Below, piece by piece: positions 1-5,881 of a DNA stretch of 9,342 nt (positions are counted from its first letter, which is position 1; each line of letters begins with the position of its first letter). The position numbers were made by a program, and so were the translations under genes. Source of the DNA: an uncultured Oscillospiraceae bacterium (GTDB lineage Bacteria > Bacillota > Clostridia > Oscillospirales > Oscillospiraceae); contig CAAEUZ010000046.1 in the NCBI GenBank assembly GCA_900759385.1, forward strand, positions 1 through 9,342, read 5' to 3'. The notes under the pieces are model-generated. The model searched no databases. It saw only the letters and a program-made list of their open reading frames with translations, and was not told the DNA's origin.

Positions 1-4
1 CCCC

Positions 5-343
5 AAAGCGCACCGGCGGCAAAGCCGCCGCAGCTGCACTCGGCAGGACAAACGCGCCAACGCAAGACGCAGGCCATGCACCCAGCCAAAAACCAATGGC
101 ACAGCCAACCCAAAAGCGCACCGGCGGCAAAGCCGCCGCAGCTGCACCTGGCAGGATAAGCGCACCCGCGCGAGACGATGGCCATGCACCCGGCCAAAAC
201 CCAAAGGGCACAGCCAACCCAAAAGCGCACCGGCGGCAAAGCCGCCGCAGCAGCATCCGGCAGAACAAACGCGCCAACGCAAGACTAAGGGCCTAAACGC
301 CCGCATCCGTCAGGACAATTCCGCCCACGCGAGTCACAGGGCC
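5..343. repeat. Tandem array of a ~108-109 bp hairpin-bearing repeat
   Basis: Three copies of a core beginning AAAGCGCACCGGCGGC start at 5, 113 and 222, giving periods of 108 and 109 bp. Positions 98-142 and 207-251 are identical, as are 5-39 and 113-147. Each core holds a perfect 7-bp stem, CGGCGGC-AAA-GCCGCCG, at 14-30, 122-138 and 231-247. Each is followed by a variable stretch of the form GGCAGRAYAA..CGC..GGCC (from about 43, 150 and 259). A fourth degenerate copy of only this variable half runs from about 303 to 343. The array continues off the left edge. No open frame in it has a ribosome binding site or recognisable protein, and the two periods differ modulo 3, so I read it as non-coding repeat DNA of unknown role. 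Confidence 0.85.
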
Positions 344-368
344 CCGACAACCCGCATCCGGCAGCGGC

Positions 369-386
369 GAGCCGCGTAAGCGGCTC
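369..386. repeat. Perfect 7-bp hairpin with GTAA loop
   Basis: GAGCCGC (369-375) and GCGGCTC (380-386) pair perfectly around a GTAA loop. It follows another GCATCCGGCAG motif (353-363) like those in the repeat array, so it may be the hairpin of a diverged last unit. No T-run follows on either strand, so it is not a terminator. From 387 to 475 I see nothing further. Confidence 0.6.
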
Positions 387-475
387 AAACTGCGGTCGGC
401 GATGCTCAATGACGTATCCTGCTTAGGGATGACCACGTCGCCTCCACCGCCAACATAAGGTTCCAACGCACCAGC

Positions 476-571
476 AAAAGCGCTTTTCTCTTTGGGGGTC
501 CGGGGACATTTCTTTTTGGCAAGCACAAAAAGAAATGCCCCCGAGAGTTTCCCCCGCCTTTCCAAAGGCGG
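476..571. repeat. Compound palindromic element (three inverted repeats)
   Basis: Three inverted repeats lie within 96 bp. AAAAGCGCTTTT at 476-487 is a perfect 12-bp palindrome. CATTTCTTTTT (507-517) pairs perfectly with AAAAAGAAATG (527-537) around a 9-nt loop, and the stem extends by GGGG (502-505) against CCCC (538-541) with A506 bulged. CCGCCTTT (554-561) pairs perfectly with AAAGGCGG (564-571) around two Cs. The tract sits between the tandem repeats and the degV terminator. The layout suggests a dispersed palindromic repeat of the REP/BIME kind, but only one copy is in the window so dispersion cannot be shown. An open frame across it on the minus strand has no RBS and is not treated as a gene. 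Confidence 0.65.
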
Positions 572-578
572 CATCAAC

Positions 579-609
579 AAAAAAGCGCGCCCCTCAGGCG
601 GGGGCGCGC
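579..609 (-). terminator. Intrinsic terminator of degV
   Basis: Read on the minus strand, GCGCGCCCC (from 609 down) pairs perfectly with GGGGCGCGC (down to 585) around a 7-nt loop and is followed at once by six T residues (584-579). A nine-pair GC stem with a U-tract is a textbook Rho-independent terminator. It begins 10 nt past the degV stop codon. Confidence 0.92.
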
Positions 610-619
610 CTCCAGATAT

Positions 620-1462
620 TCACTTGTGGTAGTAGAGCACGCCCATGCACCAGGGGCCGCAGTGGCCGCTTATCGTGCAGCCGGCGGAGTTGTTGTAGAC
701 CTCTTTGAACGGCTGACACTCGAGCACAGTCTCGCGCAGGCGCGCCCTGACGTCGTCGGGCAGGCAGGAGTCGGTGATGAACACTCGCCTGAGGTCGATG
801 TCGTCGCGGCCCTGAAGCCGGTCACGTATGTACTGGTGGTAGGCGGCTTCTATCTTGCCGCGGTACTTTTTCGCCACGCCCATTTTTCCGTCGTGCACCT
901 CGATGCAGGGCTTGAGGCCGAGCAGGTTGGCGCCCAGCGCCTGTATGGTGGTGCAGCGCCCGCCCTTGCGGAGATACTCCAGGGTGTTGAGCACGAAGCT
1001 GACGTCCATTTTCGGCACCAGCCGCTCCACCTCAGCGGCTATCTCCGCGGGAGTGTGTCCCGCCTCGGCCATTATCGCGGCGTCGATAACAAGCTGGCCG
1101 AAGCCGGTGGAGAGGTTGAGCGAGTCCACCACCGTGACGTTGCTGAACTCTTCCGCGGCGATGCGGGCGTTGTTGCAGCTGGCGGAGAGCTCGCTGGAAA
1201 AGGCGACGTGGACGATGGCGTCCGCGTCCCTGAGCCACTCGGTCCAGGCGGAGGTATAGTCCGCCACTGTGACGGCGGAGGTGCTGCACAGCTTGCCGGT
1301 GCGCTCGGTGTATTCGTACATATCCTGGGCTGTAATCTCTATGCCGTCCTTCAGGGAGACGCCGTCGCGGATTATGTACAGGGGAAGGACGCCTATGTCA
1401 TAGCGCTCTACAAACTCGCGCGGCAGGTCGCAGGTACTGTCGGTCGATATCTTGACTTTCAT
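620..1462 (-). CDS. DegV family fatty-acid-binding protein
   Basis: A 280-residue protein, the usual length for the DegV family. These proteins bind one long-chain fatty acid and, in Firmicutes studied so far, serve as the FakB subunit that presents exogenous fatty acids to the kinase FakA. Visible family features are the N-terminal strand ISTDSTCDLP (5-14), STSAVT (60-65), the SSELSAS stretch (89-95), VDSLNLSTGFG (112-122), the LEYLRKGGR motif (161-169) and a C-terminal SGHCGPWCMGVLYY segment near the expected HxGPGxxG site. The C-terminus has unusually many Cys for the family, in my judgement. The start is fixed by AAGGAGG 6 nt upstream of ATG. It is a single-gene unit ended by the strong terminator at 579-609 and faces away from miaA. 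No fakA lies in the window, so the bound lipid and the partner are unknown. Confidence 0.93.
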   Translation of the reverse strand: MKVKISTDSTCDLPREFVERYDIGVLPLYIIRDGVSLKDGIEITAQDMYEYTERTGKLCSTSAVTVADYTSAWTEWLRDADAIVHVAFSSELSASCNNARIAAEEFSNVTVVDSLNLSTGFGQLVIDAAIMAEAGHTPAEIAAEVERLVPKMDVSFVLNTLEYLRKGGRCTTIQALGANLLGLKPCIEVHDGKMGVAKKYRGKIEAAYHQYIRDRLQGRDDIDLRRVFITDSCLPDDVRARLRETVLECQPFKEVYNNSAGCTISGHCGPWCMGVLYYHK

Positions 1463-1676
1463 GGATATCCTCCTTACAATCTGGCAGTAAACATACTAAC
1501 ACAACAGCAACAATTTTTCTACCACGATTTTTGACCGTTTGTGTAAATAACCGTAAAAATCCTCCGGGCAGCGCAGCTTTTTTCCGCCCCGTATCCGTAG
1601 GAACATGAACGGTGAAAAATAAATATAACATGCAATTACCAATTCTTTATCAACAAATCCGCAAAAGGAGGAGCCC
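1463..1676. other. Divergent intergenic region, degV / miaA
   Basis: This AT-richer 214 bp must hold the promoters of both flanking genes. On the plus strand the best candidate is TTGACC (1531-1536), a 17-bp spacer, then TAAAAA (1554-1559), matching 5/6 and 4/6 of the sigma-A consensus, which would give miaA a 5' leader of about 110 nt. No convincing -35/-10 pair could be fixed for degV. I saw no riboswitch, terminator or tRNA. Both genes have strong Shine-Dalgarno sequences at the borders of the gap. Confidence 0.5.
1531..1559 (+). promoter_or_regulatory. Candidate promoter for miaA
   Basis: TTGACC (1531-1536), 17 bp, TAAAAA (1554-1559). The -35 is good, the -10 is weak, and there is no extended TG. 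This is the best pair I could find in the gap by eye, and it is tentative. Confidence 0.3.
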
Positions 1677-2618
1677 ATGCAGCAGAAAATTGCCGTAGTC
1701 ACCGGCCCCACCGCCACGGGCAAGACCCGTCTGGGCATCATTCTCGCGCAGTGCCTGAACGGAGAGATAGTCTCCGGCGACTCCATGCAGATCTACCGCG
1801 GCATGGACATAGGCACGGCCAAGCCGACGCCGCGGGAACTTTCCCAGGCCAGGCACCATCTTATAGACGCCGCGGACCCGTCGGAGGAGTGGAGCGTCTC
1901 CCGCTATGTGGAGGCGGCCGACGCGGCGGTGCAGGACATACTCGCGCGCGGCCGCCTGCCCATAATCGTGGGCGGCACGGGGCTCTATATAGACGCGCTT
2001 GTGCGCGGCACCCCCTTCGGCGAGCGCTCGGAGGCCGACAACATCTGCCGCGCCGAACTGGAGAGCCGCTACGATGAAATAGGCGGCGAGGCCATGCTCA
2101 CCGAGCTGAGCCAGGTGGACCCGGAGCGCGCCGCCAGGCTCTATCCGGCGGACAAGAAGCGCATAGTCCGCGCCATGGAGGTCTTCCTGCTCACGGGCAG
2201 GACCATAACGGAGCACGACCGCGAGACGAGCCTGGTCCCGCCCAGGTACGACGCGGCCTATATAATCCTCGACTTCGCCGACCGCGCGCGGCTCTATGAG
2301 CGCATAGACGCGCGCGTGGATGAGATGGTCGCCGCCGGGCTCTTCGAGGAGGTGGAGCGCGTCTTCGCCGGCGGCGTCTCGAGCACGGCCCGGCAGGCCA
2401 TCGGCTACAAGGAGGCTGCCGCCGCCCTGGCCGGCGAGCTCACGCGCAGCGAGGCCGTTGACGCCATCAAGCGGGAGAGCCGGCGCTATGCCAAGCGCCA
2501 GCTGACCTGGCTGCGGAAACGTCCCGGCGCACTGTGGATCCGCTGGGACGCGGAGCCGGACTTCGGGCGCGCAGCGCGGGATTCGACAGCCTTTCTCGCC
2601 GCACACGGTATAATATAA
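1677..2618 (+). CDS. miaA: tRNA dimethylallyltransferase MiaA
   Basis: A 313-residue enzyme that transfers a dimethylallyl group from DMAPP to N6 of A37 in tRNAs reading UNN codons, the first step of ms2i6A formation in the cytoplasm. Diagnostic motifs are the P-loop-like GPTATGKT (10-17), SGDSMQIYRGMDIGTAKPT (33-51, with the conserved Asp35), HHLIDAADP, the PIIVGGTGLYIDAL stretch, a helical insert near YERIDARVDEMVAAGL, and the closing QAIGYKE and RRYAKRQLTWLRK motifs near the tRNA-binding face. Length and order are typical and nothing is missing. ATG at 1677 is chosen because AAAGGAGGAG lies just upstream. Isoleucine is often encoded by ATA here (13 of 23), unlike in ileS. hfq follows after 110 nt without an obvious terminator, so read-through into hfq is likely, as in the miaA-hfq order of many bacteria. 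Confidence 0.97.
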   Translation: MQQKIAVVTGPTATGKTRLGIILAQCLNGEIVSGDSMQIYRGMDIGTAKPTPRELSQARHHLIDAADPSEEWSVSRYVEAADAAVQDILARGRLPIIVGGTGLYIDALVRGTPFGERSEADNICRAELESRYDEIGGEAMLTELSQVDPERAARLYPADKKRIVRAMEVFLLTGRTITEHDRETSLVPPRYDAAYIILDFADRARLYERIDARVDEMVAAGLFEEVERVFAGGVSSTARQAIGYKEAAAALAGELTRSEAVDAIKRESRRYAKRQLTWLRKRPGALWIRWDAEPDFGRAARDSTAFLAAHGII

Positions 2619-2663
2619 TGGCGTACAGAGCGTGGAAAAGACACGTTTTGTACAATATTACTA

Positions 2664-2692
2664 TTTATATGTGCGGCGGGATGTGATATTAT
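2664..2692 (+). promoter_or_regulatory. Candidate hfq promoter with extended -10
   Basis: TTTATA (2664-2669), 17 bp, TATTAT (2687-2692), with TG at 2684-2685 forming an extended -10 (TG-A-TATTAT). Matches are 4/6 and 5/6 of consensus. The start point would be near 2699, leaving a leader of about 30 nt ahead of hfq. It would let hfq and the division genes be transcribed independently of miaA. Confidence 0.45.
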
Positions 2693-2710
2693 GTAAATCC
2701 ACCTCCCGCC
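2675..2710. repeat. 7-bp inverted repeat around the hfq -10 region
   Basis: GGCGGGA (2675-2681) and TCCCGCC (2704-2710) are perfect inverted copies 22 nt apart that flank the proposed -10 box. The second arm ends 5 nt before the AAGGAG ribosome binding site (2715-2720). It could be an operator or chance in GC-rich DNA. No T-run follows, so it is not a terminator. Confidence 0.4.
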
Positions 2711-2728
2711 CGGCAAGGAGCGAGAGAT

Positions 2729-2971
2729 ATGGAAAAGACAAAGAACCTGCAGGACGCCTTTTTGAACCGCGCGAGGGCCGAGCGAGTGCCGGTAACGCTG
2801 TTTCTGATGAACGGCTTCCAGCTGCGCGGCGTGCTGCGGGCCTTCGACAGCTACACCGTGGTGATAGACTCGGACGGCAAGCAGCAGCTCATCTTCAAGC
2901 ACGCCATCTCCACCATTGCGCCCGTGCGCCCCATAGCGCTGGAGGGGGCGGACGCGCCCGCCGGTACATAA
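2729..2971 (+). CDS. hfq: RNA chaperone Hfq
   Basis: An 80-residue Sm-like protein that forms a hexameric ring and promotes pairing of small RNAs with mRNAs. NLQDAFLN (6-13) carries Gln8 of the proximal U-binding pore. RVPVTLFLMNGFQLRGVL is Sm1, and FKHAISTI (56-63) is the Sm2 signature, with Lys57 and His58 in the pore. The rim patch differs from E. coli: by direct reading of NRARAER, Arg16 and Arg19 are kept, position 17 is Ala and an extra Arg lies at 14. The C-terminal tail is short, as in Gram-positive Hfq. AAGGAG 8 nt upstream fixes the ATG. Its TAA stop abuts the TTG of the next gene with no gap. Its place after miaA is the classic arrangement. Confidence 0.96.
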   Translation: MEKTKNLQDAFLNRARAERVPVTLFLMNGFQLRGVLRAFDSYTVVIDSDGKQQLIFKHAISTIAPVRPIALEGADAPAGT

Positions 2972-3769
2972 TTGGCCCGCTCCAGCTGGGTCATGACCGC
3001 GGCGGCCGCGCTCCTGCTCGCGTCGGCCGCGGCCTGGCTGCTCTCGCCGCTCGGTGAGGACAGCCCTCCCCCGGCGGCGACAGCGCAGGAGCACGGCCTT
3101 GCCGTCACCGGCATAGCAGTGCGCGACGAGGCCGCGGTGTACGCCCCGGCGGGTGAGACGCTTGTGCTCGCCGCCGAGGGTGAGCGCGTCCGCGCGGGCG
3201 GGGTTATCGCCGCCGTGGCCGGGACGCGCGATGGATTGCTGCAGGCGGTGCGCGACTGCGCCGCGGACAACCCCGCGGTGGTCCGGCAGGCCGCCCGGGA
3301 CGCCGTCCTGGCCGCCGCGCTGGACGCGCCGGAGATGGCCGCGCCCTTCGCCGCCCTCTACGCCCCGGACACGGACGAGCCGTACGAACTAGTGACCGCG
3401 CCTGAGAGCGCGCTGTGGTCACGGAGCACGGACTCGCTGGAGTACCTCTCCCCGGCCTCCCTGGCGGAGCTCATGCCGGAGGAGCTGCGGGCGCTGCTTA
3501 CGCTCACCCCGCATACGGACGGCGAGGCGCTGGGCAGGCTGGTCTACTCCGACACCTGGTACTTTGCCGCGGCGGTCCCCACCGGCGCCGGCATTGAGGC
3601 CGGGGCGCGCGTCAGCCTTGACTTCGGCGGCTTCACCGCCGGGGCGCGCGTTCTGTACGCCGGCGAGGCCTCCGGCGGAGAGCGCGCCGTGGTCTTCTCT
3701 GTGACGGAAAAGCTCGGGGAGGCGCTCTATGAGCGCATCTGCGAGGCGGAAATCATTTTGGACAGTTGA
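2972..3769 (+). CDS. HlyD-like membrane-anchored protein, short and diverged
   Basis: A 265-residue protein with one N-terminal hydrophobic segment (about 8-26, AAAALLLASAAAWLL) and the rest predicted outside the membrane. Residues 45-85 (VYAPAGETLVLAAEGERVRAGGVI) resemble half of a biotinyl/lipoyl-like barrel as in HlyD membrane-fusion proteins, and about 190-262 look like a beta-barrel ending in EAEIIL. From memory, clostridia often carry an HlyD-like gene of unknown role before yggS/sepF, with a central SGxFsxxvDGxE motif and a longer C-terminus. Here the matching stretch (APESALWSRSTDSLE) lacks the glycines, and the protein stops after EAEIILDS. The TTG start abuts the hfq stop, with no clear RBS. 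ATG at 2993 (residue 8) is an equally possible start, and translation is probably coupled to hfq. The gene holds the only CTA and TCA codons seen in the window's genes. Function unknown; no ABC or RND partner is nearby. Confidence 0.7.
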   Translation: MARSSWVMTAAAALLLASAAAWLLSPLGEDSPPPAATAQEHGLAVTGIAVRDEAAVYAPAGETLVLAAEGERVRAGGVIAAVAGTRDGLLQAVRDCAADNPAVVRQAARDAVLAAALDAPEMAAPFAALYAPDTDEPYELVTAPESALWSRSTDSLEYLSPASLAELMPEELRALLTLTPHTDGEALGRLVYSDTWYFAAAVPTGAGIEAGARVSLDFGGFTAGARVLYAGEASGGERAVVFSVTEKLGEALYERICEAEIILDS

Positions 3770-3790
3770 GCCAAAGGAGATAGATAGCGT

Positions 3791-4486
3791 ATGTCCATAG
3801 CCGAAAATGTGGCCGCGGTGCGCGCCAGAATAGAGGCCGCCGCGCAGGGCCGCCGCGTGCTGCTGGTGGCCGCCAGCAAGATGAACGACGCCGGGCGCGT
3901 CAGGGAGGCCGTCGCCGCCGGGGTGGACGCCTGCGGGGAGAACCGCGTGCAGGAGCTGGTGGAGAAAAATGCCCAGGGCGCCTACACCGGCCGCCCGCTG
4001 CATTTTATCGGCCACCTGCAGAAAAACAAGATAAAATACCTCGTCGGCGTGGCGGACCTGATAGAGTCCGTGGACAGCGCAGAGCTGCTGACGCTGATAG
4101 ACAGGCGCGCGGAGAAGCTGGACGTGGTCCAGGACGTGCTGCTGGAGGTCAACATAGGCCGCGAGGAGGCCAAGAGCGGCCTCGCCCCGGAGGACGTCGT
4201 CAAAACGGTAGAATTTGCCGTCCCTCTGGCCCACGTGCGTGTGCGCGGGCTGATGGCAATCCCGCCTGCGGCGGATTCTCCGGATAAAACCAGGCCATAT
4301 TTTGCCGCGATGCGCGAGCTTTTTATTGACATCGCGGAGAAAAAATACGATAATACCCCTATGGACTTTTTGTCCATGGGTATGAGCGGCGATTTTGAGG
4401 CCGCCATTGCGGAGGGCGCGAACATGGTCCGCGTCGGCTCCGCCATATTTGGGGCGAGAGATTACTCGCGCCCGGCTGGGAGATAA
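3791..4486 (+). CDS. YggS/YlmE/PROSC-type PLP homeostasis protein
   Basis: A 231-residue fold-type III PLP-binding protein. It has no known enzyme reaction. It binds and buffers pyridoxal 5'-phosphate, and mutants in other bacteria show disturbed B6 and amino-acid pools. The PLP lysine is Lys30 in LLVAASKM. GENRVQEL, the HFIGHLQKNKIKYL stretch, LLEVNIGREEAKSG, VRGLMAIPP, the FLSMGMSGDFEAAI stretch and the C-terminal VRVGSAIFG (phosphate-binding end) are all present and in order, and the length is normal. AAAGGAG at 3773-3779, 11 nt upstream, supports ATG 3791. It lies 21 nt after the HlyD-like gene and only 3 nt before sepF. This is the ylmE position of the Bacillus ylm/division cluster, so co-expression with sepF is expected. 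Confidence 0.95.
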   Translation: MSIAENVAAVRARIEAAAQGRRVLLVAASKMNDAGRVREAVAAGVDACGENRVQELVEKNAQGAYTGRPLHFIGHLQKNKIKYLVGVADLIESVDSAELLTLIDRRAEKLDVVQDVLLEVNIGREEAKSGLAPEDVVKTVEFAVPLAHVRVRGLMAIPPAADSPDKTRPYFAAMRELFIDIAEKKYDNTPMDFLSMGMSGDFEAAIAEGANMVRVGSAIFGARDYSRPAGR

Positions 4487-4489
4487 GCG

Positions 4490-5071
4490 ATGGGATTCTT
4501 TGACGAACTGAAAAAGCTGACCAGACCTTACGACGACGATGACGATGATTTCTTCGGCTCGGCGTCGGACGACCAGCCCGCTGGAGAGCCGGAGGAGCAG
4601 CCGCGCAGTGCAAGGCGCAGCAGCTTTTTCTCCGACCCGGAGGAGGCCGCGCCCGAGAGCGTCGGCATACCGGCCGCGCCGCCGCGCGCGAAGCCGGCCT
4701 TCCGAATACCCAAGCGGGAGCTGCGCCGTCAGGCAGACGCCGCGGACGCCGCGGAGGACTCCGCGCGCGTAAACCGGGCCGCTCCCGCGAACGCGAAGCC
4801 CCAGATGTTCATGGCCACCCCAACCAGGTTCGAGGACGGCGCCAAGCTGGCGGACAGCCTGCTCGCCGGCAGGACGGTGCTGCTGAACCTCGAAAACGCC
4901 GGCAAGGTCGATGCCAGGCGCCTGCTGGATTTCATGAGCGGCGCCGCCTACGCCCTGCAGGGCTACGTCAAGCGCGTCTCGGGCAGTATCTACCTCGTGG
5001 TCCCCAACGGCGAGGAGGTAACCGAGGCCGACGCGATGAACCAGATGGAGAACAGCGGAGTCTACTTCTGA
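4490..5071 (+). CDS. sepF: Cell division protein SepF
   Basis: A 193-residue SepF, which anchors and bundles FtsZ at the inner face of the membrane. Residues 1-12 (MGFFDELKKLTR) form the expected amphipathic membrane-targeting helix, followed by a run of six Asp (15-20). A long polar, Pro/Ala/Arg-rich linker spans about 23-104. The folded SepF core covers about 105-176: the MATPTRFEDGAKLADSLL segment, VLLNLENAG, DARRLLDFMSGAAYAL and YVKRVSGSIYLVVP, with the conserved NLE and DFxSG motifs. The linker makes it longer than the ~150 residues of B. subtilis SepF. TGGGAGA (4477-4483) overlaps the yggS stop and sets ATG 4490. ylmG and ylmH, usual neighbours in Bacillus, are absent and divIVA follows directly. 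Confidence 0.95.
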   Translation: MGFFDELKKLTRPYDDDDDDFFGSASDDQPAGEPEEQPRSARRSSFFSDPEEAAPESVGIPAAPPRAKPAFRIPKRELRRQADAADAAEDSARVNRAAPANAKPQMFMATPTRFEDGAKLADSLLAGRTVLLNLENAGKVDARRLLDFMSGAAYALQGYVKRVSGSIYLVVPNGEEVTEADAMNQMENSGVYF

Positions 5072-5155
5072 TTCCAGATAAGCTGACAAATATTTTCGGT
5101 GTATCGGTCCAGAAGCTGCGTACACCTTTACTAAACAGGGAAGGAAGATTGGGAT

Positions 5156-5791
5156 ATGACCCCTCAGGACATCCGGGAGAGGACATTTGAAAAGGCCGTG
5201 TTCGGCGGTTACGACATGGCCGGAGTGGACGACTTCATGGAAGAGGCCGCCGTGGCGCTCGAGACCGCGCAGCGCGAGAATTCCACCCTCAAGGCCAAGC
5301 TGAAAGTGCTGGTCGATAAGATAGAGGAGTACCGCGCCAGCGAGGACGCCATGCGCATGACCCTGCTCAGCGCCCAGAAGCTCTCCAATCAGATAGAGAG
5401 CGAGGCGCGCGAGCGCGCAGACAAGCTCGTCTCCGACGCCCAGGCCCAGGCGGACTCTGTCCTCGGCTCCCTTCAAACGGAGCGCGAGGCCGAGGAGCAG
5501 CGCCTCGACGCGGCCAGGAACGCGCTTGAGCGCTTTTTCTCCGACGCACGCGAGGTATGTGCGTACACGCTCGAAAACCTCAGGAAGCTCGAAGCCGGTG
5601 AGCTTCCCGGCAAGGCCGCAAAGGCCGAGAGCGTGGATGAGACCGTCCGCAGCATAGAACGCAGCGTTGAGCGAATACCGGACGAGCCGGAGCCGAAGAT
5701 AGACGTGAGCTCCGTCATGGACGACCCCGCCCCGCGCGAGACAATTACCCCTGACGACGTCACCCGCCTTTTTGACATGGGCAGCAACTGA
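5156..5791 (+). CDS. divIVA: Cell division / polarity protein DivIVA
   Basis: A 211-residue coiled-coil protein that binds negatively curved membrane and recruits division or polarity factors. The N-terminal lipid-binding domain is recognisable: MTPQDIRERTFEKAVFGGYD, with Phe16, Gly17/18 and Tyr19 in the loop that inserts into the membrane, then GVDDFM. Heptad-rich, Glu/Lys/Ala-rich coiled coil covers about 28-145. The tail (146-211) is acidic and Pro-containing, probably disordered, ending TPDDVTRLFDMGSN. AAGGAAG (5141-5147) is 8 nt from the ATG. The 84-nt gap after sepF has a 6-bp inverted repeat (GGTGTA 5098-5103, TACACC 5121-5126) without a T-run and no clear promoter, so I infer read-through from sepF. 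A terminator follows the gene. Confidence 0.93.
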   Translation: MTPQDIRERTFEKAVFGGYDMAGVDDFMEEAAVALETAQRENSTLKAKLKVLVDKIEEYRASEDAMRMTLLSAQKLSNQIESEARERADKLVSDAQAQADSVLGSLQTEREAEEQRLDAARNALERFFSDAREVCAYTLENLRKLEAGELPGKAAKAESVDETVRSIERSVERIPDEPEPKIDVSSVMDDPAPRETITPDDVTRLFDMGSN

Positions 5792-5803
5792 CATCGTCCG
5801 CCT

Positions 5804-5822
5804 GGGTCGCCGTGCGCGGCCC
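5804..5822 (+). other. Hairpin after divIVA
   Basis: GGGTCGC pairs with GCGGCCC (seven pairs, one G-T wobble) around a 5-nt loop just downstream of the divIVA stop. It directly precedes the terminator hairpin and may stabilise the 3' end or form part of a two-stem terminator. Confidence 0.45.
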
Positions 5823-5827
5823 TTCTT

Positions 5828-5846
5828 GGCGCTTTTGCGCCTTTTT
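5828..5846 (+). terminator. Intrinsic terminator after divIVA
   Basis: GGCGC (5828-5832), TTTT loop, GCGCC (5837-5841), then five Ts (5842-5846). The stem is short but all GC, and it is placed 36 nt after the divIVA stop. It should end most transcription of the hfq-to-divIVA unit, with possible leakage into ileS. Confidence 0.7.
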
Positions 5847-5851
5847 ATAAT
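5846..5851 (+). promoter_or_regulatory. Candidate ileS -10 box fused to the terminator T-tract
   Basis: TATAAT is a perfect -10 box whose first T is the last T of the divIVA terminator. A start near 5858 would leave a leader of about 24 nt holding the AGAGGAAG ribosome binding site (5864-5871). At 17-bp spacing the -35 position (TTCTTG, 5823-5828) is poor, so the promoter is tentative. Confidence 0.4.
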
Positions 5852-5881
5852 CAAGACATTCAGAGAGGAAGAAAAGATAAA

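Noticed and set aside
5..247. CRISPR array
   Set aside because: The periodicity is 108-109 bp with repeats longer than typical CRISPR repeats, the intervening segments are similar to each other rather than unique, and no cas gene is in the window.
96..296. A 66-codon frame across the tandem repeats
   Set aside because: Low-complexity Ala/Arg/Pro peptide with no RBS. The 108/109 bp periods change frame between units, so the repeats are not maintained as protein.
293..580. A 95-codon minus-strand frame through the palindromes
   Set aside because: No RBS, and it merely reads through the inverted repeats beyond the degV terminator. A repeat-derived spurious frame is the simpler view.
626..1534. 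A 302-codon plus-strand frame over degV
   Set aside because: It is the codon-aligned antisense of a clear DegV protein, and nothing in it resembles a known domain.
1650..2606. A 318-codon minus-strand frame over miaA
   Set aside because: It is the antisense shadow of miaA, with no motif or supporting context.
2946..2959. Hairpin at the 3' end of hfq
   Set aside because: A 5-bp GC stem within coding sequence is expected by chance at this GC content, although it lies just before the TTG start of the next gene.
5098..5126. Terminator or operator between sepF and divIVA
   Set aside because: Only a 6-bp inverted repeat with a 17-nt loop and no T-run. It is too weak to annotate.
5792..5881. T-box riboswitch before ileS
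   Set aside because: The gap is only 90 nt and lacks the conserved T-box sequence. It holds a simple terminator instead.
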